Origin: JADJPO01 sp963750395
GTDB lineage: Bacteria > Actinomycetota > Actinomycetes > Actinomycetales > Kineosporiaceae
Reading direction: 5' to 3'
DNA: 64,000 nt
NCBI GenBank assembly: GCA_963750395.1
Contig: CAVVQM010000007.1
Span: forward strand, 496,001-560,000
The position numbers were made by a program, and so were the translations under genes. The notes under the pieces are model-generated. The model searched no databases, had not been told where the DNA came from, and was given only the letters and a program-made list of their open reading frames with translations. Below are positions 33,456-43,100 of this stretch, in pieces. Position 1 is the stretch's first letter. Each line of letters begins with the position of its first letter.

Positions 33456-33956
33456 TCAGGTCGCCGTGACACTTCGGCGCACCATCCGGCGCTCCACCCC
33501 GACGGGTTCTGTCTTCGACGATCCATCGAAACGGAAGCCCTGCCGCTCGTAGAACCCGATCGCGCGATCGTTTCCGTCAAGCACCCAGAGGTAAGCCGCC
33601 GCGGTCCCGATCGCTTCGTTCAACAGGGCGTAGCCGACGCCGCGGCCATACACCTCGGCGCGAACATAGAGAGCCCAGACTTCCAGGTCGGGAAGGCCTG
33701 CCTGTGGCTCGTCGCGGCCCGGCCCCGTGCCGGCGAAGCCGAGCAACCGACTGCGATCGTCCTCCCATGCGAGAAGTGTCTGGCTCTCTGGCTGAGGGAT
33801 GATCTGACGCCACCGCGCGATACGATCCGAACGGCTCTTGCGCCTGTCCTGCAAGATGTCTACCGCGATGAGATCGCCGTACGTCTCCTCCCAGACGTCA
33901 AGGTGTAGATCGGTCAAAGCCTCGGCATCACGGACGGCGGCGGGTCGGATCAGCAT
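33456..33956 (-). CDS. GNAT family N-acetyltransferase
   Basis: 166 residues from ATG 33956 (MLIRPAAVRDAEALTDLH). The acetyl-CoA binding motif A is LYVRAEVYGRGVGYALLNEAI; the DGNDRAIGFYERQGFRFDG motif B completes the fold. Substrate unknown. The ATG overlaps the end of the grpB-like gene (stop 33950) by 7 bases, so the two are probably coupled. Confidence 0.88.
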   Translation of the reverse strand: MLIRPAAVRDAEALTDLHLDVWEETYGDLIAVDILQDRRKSRSDRIARWRQIIPQPESQTLLAWEDDRSRLLGFAGTGPGRDEPQAGLPDLEVWALYVRAEVYGRGVGYALLNEAIGTAAAYLWVLDGNDRAIGFYERQGFRFDGSSKTEPVGVERRMVRRSVTAT

Positions 33957-34513
33957 GCGCGGAAGGCTAGGCCCACCATCGCGTTGAGGCACAGGATCTG
34001 CAGGCACTCGTCGGCCGTCAGGTCGGACTCCGCGAGGACCTTCTGGAGGACAGCAGACTTGCGGGCGATGTAGGTATCGATGTCCATGCCGGGTTCTGCT
34101 GCAAGCGCTAGCTTCATGGCCCCGTACTCGTCACGCAGGTCTTCCCGCGTACGAAGCACATCGCGAACTGCGAGGTGGTTGCGAACGTTCAGCGTGCCCT
34201 CCCGGCAGACATAGACGTTCCGCCTCGGGCAATCGTCGGGAGGGCGGAAGGCCTCCCGATCGGCGACTCCCAGGTCGCCGCGGTGGACGTACCCAGCCGA
34301 GCCCATGGCGGCCATCGCCATCTGCAGCTCCTCGACAGAGACGATCACGTCGATATCGAGGATGGGCTTCGCCGCCAGCCCTGGCACGGAGGTCGATCCC
34401 ACGTGCTCGACCCGTGCGGAGGTCAATCCAGACAGAGCCTGGCGCAGGTGGCTCGCGACCAGCTCGAACTGCGCCAGCCACGACGGCGAGTACGCGACCA
34501 CTTCGACAGGCAC
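33950..34513 (-). CDS. GrpB/UPF0157 family nucleotidyltransferase-fold protein
   Basis: 187 residues. VEVVAYSPSWLAQFELVA, HVGSTSVPGLAAKPILDIDV and the later NVYVCREGTLNVRNHLAVRD are the hallmarks of the GrpB (UPF0157) family, a nucleotidyltransferase-like fold of unclear substrate. The GTG start at 34513 follows TAGCAT by 6 bases on the minus strand. Lower GC and different codon use from neighbours, together with the flanking relics, hint at acquisition. Confidence 0.88.
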   Translation of the reverse strand: MPVEVVAYSPSWLAQFELVASHLRQALSGLTSARVEHVGSTSVPGLAAKPILDIDVIVSVEELQMAMAAMGSAGYVHRGDLGVADREAFRPPDDCPRRNVYVCREGTLNVRNHLAVRDVLRTREDLRDEYGAMKLALAAEPGMDIDTYIARKSAVLQKVLAESDLTADECLQILCLNAMVGLAFRAC

Positions 34514-34519
34514 CGGGTG

Positions 34520-34525
34520 ATGCTA
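34520..34525 (-). promoter_or_regulatory. -10 hexamer TAGCAT of a leaderless grpB-like transcript
   Basis: On the minus strand TAGCAT is 6 bases before the GTG at 34513. Confidence 0.5.
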
Positions 34526-34609
34526 TCCGTCCGACTCGAAGGGTCCTGTTTCGGCCGAATACGCGCGGGCTTGAGACGCAGGCTGTCCGCCAACGGCCCG
34601 GATGCCCGG

Positions 34610-35041
34610 ATGGCTGCCCCCGGGCCCCACCATGGACGAGTGGACGACGCCCGCGGCTACCTGAATCGAGAACGACTGGATCGGGAGCGACTGGATCGGG
34701 AACGACTGGATCGGGAACGACTGGATCGGGAACGACAGGAGACGCTCGACCGGCTGGCCACCCTGACCGAGGACTTCGCCAGACTCGTCGCCGCATCACG
34801 CGACAGCAACGATGACGACGAGCACGATCCCGAGGGCGCGACGATCGCCTTCGAGCGGTCCCAGCTCGACGCGCTCGTCCAGCAGGCGCGCGACCACCTC
34901 ATCGAGATCGACGCCGCGTTCGCCCGTCTTGCCGGCGGTGCCTACGGGGTGTGCGCGCTGTGCGGACGACCGATCCCCGAGGATCGCCTCGCAGTGAGGC
35001 CGACGGCCCGGGCGTGCGTCGACTGCGCGTCGTCACGTTGA
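34610..35041 (+). CDS. DksA/TraR-type zinc-finger protein with N-terminal RERLD repeats
   Basis: About 143 residues from ATG 34610; a GTG at 34640 is the other in-frame option and neither has a strong ribosome site. The N-terminal part is a charged helix of repeated RERLD pentads, then a coiled region, acidic DSNDDDEHDPEGATIAFERSQ, and a C-terminal C4 zinc finger (CALCGRPI ... ACVDC) preceded by YGVC. DksA-like proteins bind the secondary channel of RNA polymerase; actinobacterial members are poorly understood. Confidence 0.8.
   Translation: MAAPGPHHGRVDDARGYLNRERLDRERLDRERLDRERLDRERQETLDRLATLTEDFARLVAASRDSNDDDEHDPEGATIAFERSQLDALVQQARDHLIEIDAAFARLAGGAYGVCALCGRPIPEDRLAVRPTARACVDCASSR
34666..34740 (+). 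repeat. Five tandem 15-base units in the DksA-like gene
   Basis: Units of TCGGGAACGACTGGA (with one to three changes in the outer copies) run 34666-34740. The 15-base period keeps the frame and encodes RERLD pentads, so copy-number change would lengthen or shorten a helix. Confidence 0.9.
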
Positions 35042-35181
35042 GGCAAGGCGGCGTCTCCGGCATCGTCCACTCAGGCATGACGGCCAAAGATCGTTGAAAG
35101 TTGCCTGAAGTAGTCGATCAATAACTAATAGTTCATGTCAGAAGTGCACAGAGGGCGATCGTTCGTGCACAATCTGGTGTC
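35042..35181 (+). promoter_or_regulatory. AT-rich upstream region of the PAS protein gene with paired GTGCAC sites
   Basis: TTGAAAG (about 35094-35100) and AATAACTAATAG make an unusually AT-rich patch. The palindromic hexamer GTGCAC occurs at 35144-35149 and 35165-35170, 21 bases apart (two helical turns), just before the gene: a candidate operator. Confidence 0.35.
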
Positions 35182-36624
35182 ATGGCAGCTATGGCACCCC
35201 CTTGCGGCCCCGGCCGCGAGTATGCGCTCTCCCCCGACGAGATGGTGTTCTCGCGCACTGATGCCCGGGGTGTGATCACGGCCGTCAACACCGACCTCGT
35301 TCAGGTCAGCGGCTACCGCGCGGAGGAACTGGTCGGCACACCACACAGCATCCTGCGCCACCCGGGCATGCCGGCGGGCGTCTACCGGCTCATCTGGCAG
35401 CGCCTGCACAAGGGGCTCCCGACCGCCGCCTACGTCATCGACCGGGCCAAGGACGGCACGGCCTACCGGTCCTTCGCCAGCTACACGCCCCTGGGCGAGG
35501 AGCACGTCTGCGTCCGGTCGGCGCCGATCGGTCCCTACTGCGAGCAGGTGTGGGCGCTGTACGACGATCTGGTCGGATTCGAGCGGGACCTGGCCTGGCG
35601 CCAGCACCTGCCCCGGCCGACCGTCGCCGCGGCCTCGGCCGACGAGCTCGAGCGCCGGCTGGCCGACCTCTCCTTCACCGACTACGACGACTTCGTCGCC
35701 GCCGCCCTACCGGACGAGGTCCTGACCCGGGGCCGGCCGGAGACACCGGTGGGTCCCCGGCCCGCCACAGGCGATCGGATCGAGCAGATCCTCGACGCCG
35801 CCGCCAGCTTGGACGGCGAACTCCACCCGCAGCTGCACCGGCTCGACGGATACCGGAACCTGACCCTGCAGCTGGGCCCGGCCACCGAGGCCGTGATCGG
35901 CCAGGCACTCGCCCTGCAGCGCGCCGTCGCCGCCGCTCTGGCCTCCACCCAGGACGTCACCGATCACGTTCCCGCACTGACCAACATCGCCCGCGTCATG
36001 GATCAGCCGATGTCGCTGGCCGTGACCTCCCTGGAGCAGATCGACACCGGTCTGATCGCCCTGCGCCGCCAGGTCGCCGATCTCACGTTGCGGGTCGCCC
36101 TGGCGCGTCACCATGCCGAGATGATCGTCGCTCTGGCGGTCGAGGTCCTCAACGGCCGGACCACGGCCAGCTTCCTGACCGAGATCCTGCGCCTGTGCAC
36201 GGCCGTCGACGCCGGCACGGAGGCCATGGTGGCGACCGTGGACGACGTCAATCGCACGCTGGGCTCGCTGGATGGCCGGATCGCCCAGGCGGGTGAGCTG
36301 ATGCAGGACTTCGGCGCCTTCCTCGGCCAGTGGCGCCTGCTCGTGCTGCGCCGGCGCCAGTATGCGGGCGTGGCCGCGCACCTGGGTCCCATCGACGACG
36401 GCCTGGACGGGGTCACCTCCGCGCTCGCCCGCCTGGACGCGCTGGCCGCCGGGTGCCGCGACGCCGAAACGACGTTCGACCGGAGGCCGATCCAGGCTCC
36501 CCTCCAGAGCATCCGCGCGGCGGCAGGGCACTCGTCGGGCGTGCTCTCCCCCGCCGGCGCTCAGGAACTCGCCCTGGCCCGGGCCCAGGCCCGTGCCCGG
36601 GTGCCGATGCCCATCTGGGGCTGA
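35182..36624 (+). CDS. Aer-type PAS domain protein with an unrecognised C-terminal region
   Basis: 480 residues. PAS domain at about 12-125: DEMVFSRTDARGVITAVN and GTPHSILRHPGMPAGVY are characteristic of Aer-like redox/light-sensing PAS domains, and AKDGTAYRSFASYTPL follows. The remaining ~350 residues are helical and Ala/Leu/Arg-rich with no methyl-accepting signature, kinase or GGDEF motif and no clear transmembrane segment. It may be a soluble signalling protein with a four-helix output domain. It stands alone, with its own AT-rich promoter region. Confidence 0.75.
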   Translation: MAAMAPPCGPGREYALSPDEMVFSRTDARGVITAVNTDLVQVSGYRAEELVGTPHSILRHPGMPAGVYRLIWQRLHKGLPTAAYVIDRAKDGTAYRSFASYTPLGEEHVCVRSAPIGPYCEQVWALYDDLVGFERDLAWRQHLPRPTVAAASADELERRLADLSFTDYDDFVAAALPDEVLTRGRPETPVGPRPATGDRIEQILDAAASLDGELHPQLHRLDGYRNLTLQLGPATEAVIGQALALQRAVAAALASTQDVTDHVPALTNIARVMDQPMSLAVTSLEQIDTGLIALRRQVADLTLRVALARHHAEMIVALAVEVLNGRTTASFLTEILRLCTAVDAGTEAMVATVDDVNRTLGSLDGRIAQAGELMQDFGAFLGQWRLLVLRRRQYAGVAAHLGPIDDGLDGVTSALARLDALAAGCRDAETTFDRRPIQAPLQSIRAAAGHSSGVLSPAGAQELALARAQARARVPMPIWG

Positions 36625-36643
36625 TCCCTTCGGTCTCGGCGCC

Positions 36644-36649
36644 TAGGAT
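36644..36649 (+). promoter_or_regulatory. -10 hexamer TAGGAT of a leaderless GDPD transcript
   Basis: TAGGAT is 7 bases before the GTG at 36657. Confidence 0.55.
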
Positions 36650-36656
36650 CGGGGCT

Positions 36657-37418
36657 GTGGCCCGCTCCGCGACTCCCCCGGTGCATCCCTTCCTGGCCTG
36701 GCCGCATCCGATCGCCTTCGCCCATCGCGGCGGGGCGGGCGACGCCCCCGAGAACACGATGCCGGCCTTCGAACAGGCCGTGCAGCTCGGCTTCCGCTAC
36801 GTCGAGACCGACGTCCACGTGACCTCGGACGGCGTCCTGGTCGCCTTCCACGACGAGGACCTGCAGCGCACCTGCGACCGCCCGGGCCTGATCCGGGACC
36901 TGCCGTGGAGCGAGGTGCGCGCCGTCCGGGTCGACGGACGCGCGCCGATCCCGCTGCTCGAGGATCTGCTCGGGACCTGGCCGGACCTGCGGGTGAACAT
37001 CGACTGCAAGTCCGACGGCGCGGTCGAGGCGCTGGTGGCCGCCCTGCGACGTTGCGATGCCCTGGACCGCGTGGGTGTCGGCGCCTTCAGCGACGCCCGG
37101 CTGCGCCGGATCCGCACCCGCCTCGGGGAGGGCCTGTGCACCAGCCTCGGGCCCCGAGGCGTCGCCGCCCTGGTCCTCGGACTGCCCCAGCGGACGGCGG
37201 CCCTCGCCGCCCAGGTTCCCGTCACCCACCGCGGCCTGCCGGTGGTCACCGCCCGCACCCTCGCCCGGGCGCGGCGGCGCGGGCTGCACGTGCACGTCTG
37301 GACCATCGACGAGCCGAGCGAGATGCACCGGTTGCTCGACCTCGGGGTCGACGGTCTGATGACCGATCGCCCGGCCGTGCTCAAGCAGGTACTGACCGAA
37401 CGGGGCCAATGGCCTTGA
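36657..37418 (+). CDS. Glycerophosphodiester phosphodiesterase
   Basis: 253 residues hydrolysing glycerophosphodiesters to glycerol-3-phosphate. IAFAHRGGAGDAPENTMPAF gives the His-Arg/Glu-Asn motif, YVETDVHVTSDG the metal ligands, and FHDEDLQRTCD the second His. No signal peptide, so cytosolic. Start GTG 36657 gives MARSATPPVHPFLAWPHP; the frame runs on upstream only inside the PAS gene. Confidence 0.92.
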   Translation: MARSATPPVHPFLAWPHPIAFAHRGGAGDAPENTMPAFEQAVQLGFRYVETDVHVTSDGVLVAFHDEDLQRTCDRPGLIRDLPWSEVRAVRVDGRAPIPLLEDLLGTWPDLRVNIDCKSDGAVEALVAALRRCDALDRVGVGAFSDARLRRIRTRLGEGLCTSLGPRGVAALVLGLPQRTAALAAQVPVTHRGLPVVTARTLARARRRGLHVHVWTIDEPSEMHRLLDLGVDGLMTDRPAVLKQVLTERGQWP

Positions 37419-37451
37419 GCCGCGGGCGAGGTCACTCCCCCGGCATCCGCC

Positions 37452-37787
37452 TCAATCGACGGCGAGTTCCCCGAGCAGCGACCAGTCGTCCTGCGGAATC
37501 GTCGCGTTGATGATCCGCGGGGTCCTCGCCAAGTAGGCGGGCAACCGCTCAGTCGCGGTCTTGAAGTGGGATGAGCCGACATGCGCCGCGGCGGCCTCGT
37601 CGTCGGCGAAGGCCTCCACGAGCACGTACTCGTTCGGATCGGCCAGACTGCGCGACCAGTCGAACCACAGACACCCCGGTTCGGCGCGGGTGGCCTCGGT
37701 GAACTCGCGGGAGATCTCAGGCCAGTCGTCGGCGAACTCCTGCCTGACCGGGAACTTGGCGGTGATGAAGATCATCGATGCCTCCAA
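37452..37787 (-). CDS. Antibiotic biosynthesis monooxygenase (ABM) domain protein, YgiN-like
   Basis: 111 residues of the dimeric ferredoxin-like ABM fold: IFITAKFPVRQEF, ATRAEPGCLWFDWSRS, YVLVEAFADDEAAAAHVGSSHF. Members include quinol monooxygenases; the proximity to the NDH-2 gene suggests quinone chemistry, which is inference. GGAGG ribosome site 5 bases before the ATG. Confidence 0.88.
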   Translation of the reverse strand: MEASMIFITAKFPVRQEFADDWPEISREFTEATRAEPGCLWFDWSRSLADPNEYVLVEAFADDEAAAAHVGSSHFKTATERLPAYLARTPRIINATIPQDDWSLLGELAVD

Positions 37788-37807
37788 TGACGGGGATGGG
37801 TCGGATC

Positions 37808-39253
37808 TCAGTCCCTCGGCGGGTCGGCCGCCGTCTCAATCTGAGACGAGGAAACGCCGCCCTCCTCAGGTTCGGCGCCCCCTCCCCCGCCTGGTGCTCG
37901 GCGAAGTCGACGGATGGCGTTGCGCGCGAAGATCTGCTGCTCGGTGACGGCTCGCTCGGCACGCCCCCGGCCGAGGAAGCTGACGGCCCAGTGCAACAGG
38001 GTCGTCACCCGGTGCTTGAACCCGATGATGTAGACGAGGTGCACGGCCAGCCAGGCGACCCAGGCGATGAAGCCGCTCATCCTGAACCGGCCGATCAGGG
38101 CGACGGCGCTGAACCGCGAGATCGTCGCCATGCTGCCCTTGTCGACGTAGTGGAATACCTCCGCCGCTACGTCCTCGGGTCGTTGCGCCCTGCCATCCGC
38201 CACGGCCTCGAGGCGGCGCACGATCTGGTCGGCCGCGTGTCGCCCGCCCTGGATGGCGAGCTGGGCGACGCCGGGATACCTCTTCAGCGAGATCATGTCG
38301 CCGACCACGAACACCTCGGGCCGCCCGGGCAGGGTCAGGTCCTCGCGCACAAGGATGCGCCCGGCCCGGTCGAGCTCGGCCCCGCTCTGCTCGGCCAGCG
38401 TCGCGGTCAGGTCCGAGGCGTGAACCCCCGCGGCCCAGACCTTGGCGAGCGCCTCGATCCGGCGGCGGCCGCCGTCGACGTCCTCGACCGTCAGGCCGGC
38501 GACGTCCACCGAGACCACCTTCGCGCCCAGTTGCACGTCGACCCCCAGCTCCTCCAGCTTCCGGCGGGCCTTCGCCCCGAGTTCCTCGCCGAACGGCCGG
38601 AGCACCATGGTGTCGGCGTCGAGGAGAACGACCCTGGCCATGGTCGAGTCGATCCTGCGGAAGTCGCGCCTGAGGGTGCGCTGCGACAGCTCGGCGATCT
38701 GGCCGGCCATCTCGACCCCCGTGGGTCCGGCGCCGACGACGACGAACGTGAGGGCACGGTCGATGTCCTCCTGGTTCGGGGCCACCTCGGCCACCTCGAA
38801 GGCACCGAAGATCCGGCCCCGGAGCTCCAACGCGTCGTCGATGGTCTTCATCCCCGGCGCGAACTCCGCGAAGTGGTCGTTGCCGAAGTAGGACTGACCC
38901 GAACCGGCCGCCACGATCAGGGAGTCGTACTCGGTGACGGTCGTGCTGTGCAGGTGTTCCGCGCTGCGCTGCATGGCGGAGGTCACCGTGCGCGCGTCGA
39001 GGTCGATCTCGGAGACCTCACCGAGGATCACCCGGGCGTTGGACTGATGGCTGAGGACCTCCCGCGTGCTCGGCGCGATCTCGCCCTCCGACAGGATGCC
39101 GGTGGCCACCTGGTAGAGCAGGGGCTGGAACAGATGGTGGCTGGTCCGTGACACGAGGGTCACGTCCACGTCGGCTCGCTTGAGCCTCTGAGCCGCGAAG
39201 AGGCCGCCGAATCCGGAACCGATGATCAGGACCCTGTGCCGATGAGCAGCCAT
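37808..39253 (-). CDS. ndh: Type II NADH:quinone oxidoreductase (NDH-2)
   Basis: 481 residues. FAD-binding IIGSGFGGLFAAQRLKRA at the N-terminus, NAD-binding VVVGAGPTGVEMAGQIAEL at about 160-180, VFVVGDMISL before the C-terminal part, and C-terminal hydrophobic helices (FIAWVAWLAVHLVYIIGF) for membrane attachment. It transfers electrons from NADH to menaquinone without proton pumping. Upstream TAGACT (39294-39299, minus) precedes a possible 20-codon leader ORF (39288 downwards) overlapping the start. Confidence 0.93.
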   Translation of the reverse strand: MAAHRHRVLIIGSGFGGLFAAQRLKRADVDVTLVSRTSHHLFQPLLYQVATGILSEGEIAPSTREVLSHQSNARVILGEVSEIDLDARTVTSAMQRSAEHLHSTTVTEYDSLIVAAGSGQSYFGNDHFAEFAPGMKTIDDALELRGRIFGAFEVAEVAPNQEDIDRALTFVVVGAGPTGVEMAGQIAELSQRTLRRDFRRIDSTMARVVLLDADTMVLRPFGEELGAKARRKLEELGVDVQLGAKVVSVDVAGLTVEDVDGGRRRIEALAKVWAAGVHASDLTATLAEQSGAELDRAGRILVREDLTLPGRPEVFVVGDMISLKRYPGVAQLAIQGGRHAADQIVRRLEAVADGRAQRPEDVAAEVFHYVDKGSMATISRFSAVALIGRFRMSGFIAWVAWLAVHLVYIIGFKHRVTTLLHWAVSFLGRGRAERAVTEQQIFARNAIRRLRRAPGGGGGAEPEEGGVSSSQIETAADPPRD

Positions 39254-39330
39254 GCGATCGAGACCCCTTGCGCTGAGGCGGTGGACATCGCCGAGTCTAG
39301 GGACGAGCGCTCACCCGATCACCAGGGCGG

Positions 39331-40125
39331 TCACGATGCGGGGTCCGGGATCAGCACGCTGAGACAGGTCACGCAACCCTCCAGCTTCTCGAACTCGCCG
39401 ATGTCGACGACCTCCACGTCGTACCCGCCCCGCTCGAGCAGGGCGGCGGTGCGCGGCGCCGAGGCCGCCAGCAGCACTGTGTCCCCGCCGAGCGGCACGA
39501 CGTGCGAGCCGCCCTCCTCGGGCGGTTCCCGGATCGGGGACAGCTCCTTGGCGTCCACCTGGTCGGCCCGCCCGATCAGCGACCCGTCCGGCAGGGCCGT
39601 GACCGCTGATTTCAGGTGCAGCACACCGCGCAGGGCGACGGGCACGACGCGGCGTCCCTGCAGTCGTGCCGCCTCGCGAAGCGCGGCGACGCCGGCCGGC
39701 GACGTGCGCCCGCCCACGCCCACGTACACGAGTTCGCCGACCTGCAAGACGTCGCCACCGTCCAGCTCACCGGGCGGAGCCACCTTGACCATGCGCAGCC
39801 CCAGTTCGCGGACCGCCGCCGCGGTCCCGGACACCTCCCCCCGCCGCTGGGGGGCCCCGGGGCGGGTCAGCACCGCCAGATCGCCGATCACGACCAGGGT
39901 GTCCTCGACGAAGACCGCGTCCGGGTGGTCGTCGGCCGGGCTCACCTCGTGCACCCGCCACCCGTGACCGGCCAGGGCCTGGCAGTACCGGGCGTGCTGA
40001 GCCCGGGCCAGGTCGAGGTCGACCTCGGTGGGCGCCCGGTGCGTGACGATGCCCTCGGCGAGCCGGGGTCCGGGGCGGCGTACCAGTGCGGTTCCGCGAT
40101 GCGCATCCGGCGTCGAGGCCGTCAC
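39331..40125 (-). CDS. Dimethylarginine dimethylaminohydrolase (DDAH) family protein
   Basis: 264 residues of the guanidino-modifying amidinotransferase fold. AVFVEDTLVVIGDLAVL, GELDGGDVLQVG, catalytic-type His in VLHLKSAVTAL and Cys in LEGCVTCLSVLI near the C-terminus are the DDAH pattern. It would hydrolyse methylated arginines to citrulline, or act on arginine or a related guanidine. Start GTG 40125 overlaps the pyruvate carboxylase stop in a 4-base GTGA; the frame upstream is antisense shadow. Confidence 0.88.
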   Translation of the reverse strand: MTASTPDAHRGTALVRRPGPRLAEGIVTHRAPTEVDLDLARAQHARYCQALAGHGWRVHEVSPADDHPDAVFVEDTLVVIGDLAVLTRPGAPQRRGEVSGTAAAVRELGLRMVKVAPPGELDGGDVLQVGELVYVGVGGRTSPAGVAALREAARLQGRRVVPVALRGVLHLKSAVTALPDGSLIGRADQVDAKELSPIREPPEEGGSHVVPLGGDTVLLAASAPRTAALLERGGYDVEVVDIGEFEKLEGCVTCLSVLIPDPAS

Positions 40126-43100
40126 GCCTCGACGACCAGGAGCAGATCGCCGCCCTCGACCTGCTGGACGGCGCCGAGCGCGACGCGCCGGACCGTCCCC
40201 GAGACCGGCGCAGTGATCGCGGCCTCCATCTTCATCGCCTCGATGGTCGCCACGCTCTGGCCGGCCTCGACCTCGGCGCCGACCTCGACCCCCACCGAGA
40301 CCACCCCGGCGAAGGGGGCGGCCACGTGTCCGGGGTTCGACCGGTCGGCCTTCTCGGCGCTGACCACCTGGACGGCGATGGCACGGTCGCGGACCCGGAC
40401 GGGGCGCAGCTGACCGTTCAGGGTGCACATGACCTGGCGCTCCCCCTTCTCGTCCGCATCGCCGATCGCCTCGAGCGCCGCGATCACTCGCCGTCCGCGG
40501 TCGAGCTCGATCACGTGCTCCTGCCCGGGCCGCAGGCCGTAGAGGTAGTCGACGGTCTCGAGGACCGCGACGTCCGCGTAGCGTTCGCGGACCGTCGCCA
40601 TCTCCCGGGCCGGTCCGGGGAACAGCAATCGGTTCAAGGTGTTCCGGCGGTCCTCGCGCAGGCCGCAGCGGTCCTGCTCGCTCAGGTCGGCCATCCGGCG
40701 GGGCGCCGCGCGACCCTGAAGGGCCTTGCTCCGGAACGGCTCCGGCCACCCGCCCGGCGGATCCCCGAGTTCGCCGTGCAGGAATCCGATCACCGAGTCC
40801 GGGATGTCGAACCGGGACGGATCCGCGGCGAACTCGGCGGGGTCGACGCCGACCGCGACCAGGTGCAGAGCAAGGTCTCCGACGACCTTGGAGGACGGGG
40901 TGACCTTGACCAGCCGGCCGAGGATCCGGTCGGCGGCGGCGTACATGGCCTCGATCTGCTCGAACTTCTCCCCCAGGCCCAGCGCGATCGCCTGCTGACG
41001 CAGGTTGGACAGCTGCCCACCCGGTATCTCGTGGTCGTAGACCCGGCCGGTGGGAGCGGGCAGACCGGACTCGAAGGGGGCGTAGAGGCGGCGCACCGTC
41101 TCCCAGTAGGGCTCCAGGTCCTGGACGGCGCGCAGGCTCATCCCGGTGTCCCGCTCGGTATGGGCCAGAGCGGCCACCAGCGCGGAGGCCGGTGGCTGGC
41201 TCGTGGTACCGGCCATCGCGGCGCAGGCGACGTCCACCGCGTCCACGCCGGCGTCGATCGCCGCCATCAGAGTCGCGAGCTGCCCGCCGGCGGTGTCGTG
41301 GGTGTGCAGATGCACCGGGGCGTCGAATCGCTCCCGCAGGGCGGTGACCAGGCGCGCGGCGGCGACGGGCCGCAGCAGCCCGGCCATGTCCTTGATGGCG
41401 ATCACGTGCGCGCCGGCCTCGACGATCTGCTCAGCCAGACCCAGGTAGTAGTCGAGGGTGTAGAGCCGTTCGGCCGGATCGAGCAGGTCGGCGGTGTAGC
41501 AGAGCGCAACCTCGGCGACCGACCCGGTGCGCTCGCGGACGGCGGTGATCGCCGGACGCATCTGCTCGACGTCGTTGAGGGCGTCGAAGATCCGGAAGAT
41601 GTCGATCCCGGTGCTCGCGGCCTCCTCGACGAACGCCTCGGTCACCTCGGTCGGGTACGGGGTGTACCCGACCGTGTTGCGTCCGCGCAGCAGCATCTGC
41701 AGGCACAGGTCGGGCATCGCCTCGCGCAGCACCGCCAGCCGCTCCCAGGGATCCTCGGCGAGGAAGCGCAGTGCCACGTCGAAGGTCGCTCCGCCCCAGC
41801 ACTCGACACTGAGCAGGTTCGGGGTGCTGGCCTGCAGCACGGGGGCCACGGTGACCAGGTCGCGGGTGCGCACTCGGGTGGCCAGCAACGACTGGTGGGC
41901 GTCGCGCATCGTGGTGTCGGTGACCGCGACCGGCCCGTGCTCGCGCAGCCGCGCGGCGAAGGCCGCCGGGCCGTCCTGGGTGAGAACGGCTCGCCAGCTG
42001 ACCTCGGGCGCGGTGATGCCCACCGGCACGGGCAGCTTGTCGCGCGGATCGATCGAGATCGGCGCCGTGCCATAGGGACGGTTCACGGTGACGTCGGCCA
42101 GCCAGGTCAGCAGTCGGGTGGCCCGGTCCCCGCCGGCGGTGGCGGTGAGCAGTTGGGGCCGATCGTCGATGAAGGAGGTGGACAGGTCGCCGTCGGCGAA
42201 GGCGGGCTCGGCCAGGACGGCGCTCAGGAACGGGATGTTGGTGCTGACGCCGCGGATGCGGAACTCGGCCAGGGCCCGGCGGGCGCGGTGCACCGCCGTC
42301 GGGAAGTCTCGCCCCCGGCAGGTCAGCTTCGTCAGCAGCGAGTCGAAGTGCGGGCTGATCGAGGCGCCGGAGTGGGCGGTGCCGCCGTCCAGCCGGATCC
42401 CGGCGCCCCCCGGGGACCTGTAGGTGTTGATGATCCCGGTGTCCGGGCGGAACCCGTTGGCCGGGTCCTCGGTGGTGATCCGGCACTGCAGAGCCGCCCC
42501 GCGCAGGGTGATCGCGTCCTGGCGCAGCCCCAGTTCGGACAGGCTCTGGCCGGCGGCGATCCGCATCTGGGCCTGGACCAGGTCGACGTCGGTGACCTCC
42601 TCGGTGACCGTGTGCTCGACCTGGATCCGGGGGTTCATCTCGATGAAGGCGTGCCGTCCGGCCGCCTCCCCGGCGGTGTCGACGAGGAACTCCACCGTGC
42701 CCGCGTTCACGTAGCCGACCCGCCGTGCGAACGCGACCGCATCGGCGCACAGACGTTCCCGCAGAGCCGGGTCCAGGTTCGGCGCTGGCGCGATCTCGAC
42801 CACCTTCTGGTGCCGGCGCTGCACCGAGCAGTCCCGCTCGAACAGGTGCACGACCTCGCCCGCGCCGTCCGCGAGGACCTGCACCTCGATGTGCCGGGGG
42901 CGGATCACGGCCTGCTCCAGGAACATGGTCGGGTCGCCGAACGCGCCCGCCGCCTCCCGCATCGCCGCCGACAGCGCGTCGGCCAGGTCTCGGGGCGAAT
43001 CGACCCGGCGCATGCCGCGACCGCCCCCGCCGGCGACCGCCTTGGCGAACACGGGAAAGGTCAACTCCGTCGCGGCGGCAAGCAGCTCCTCGACGTCCGC

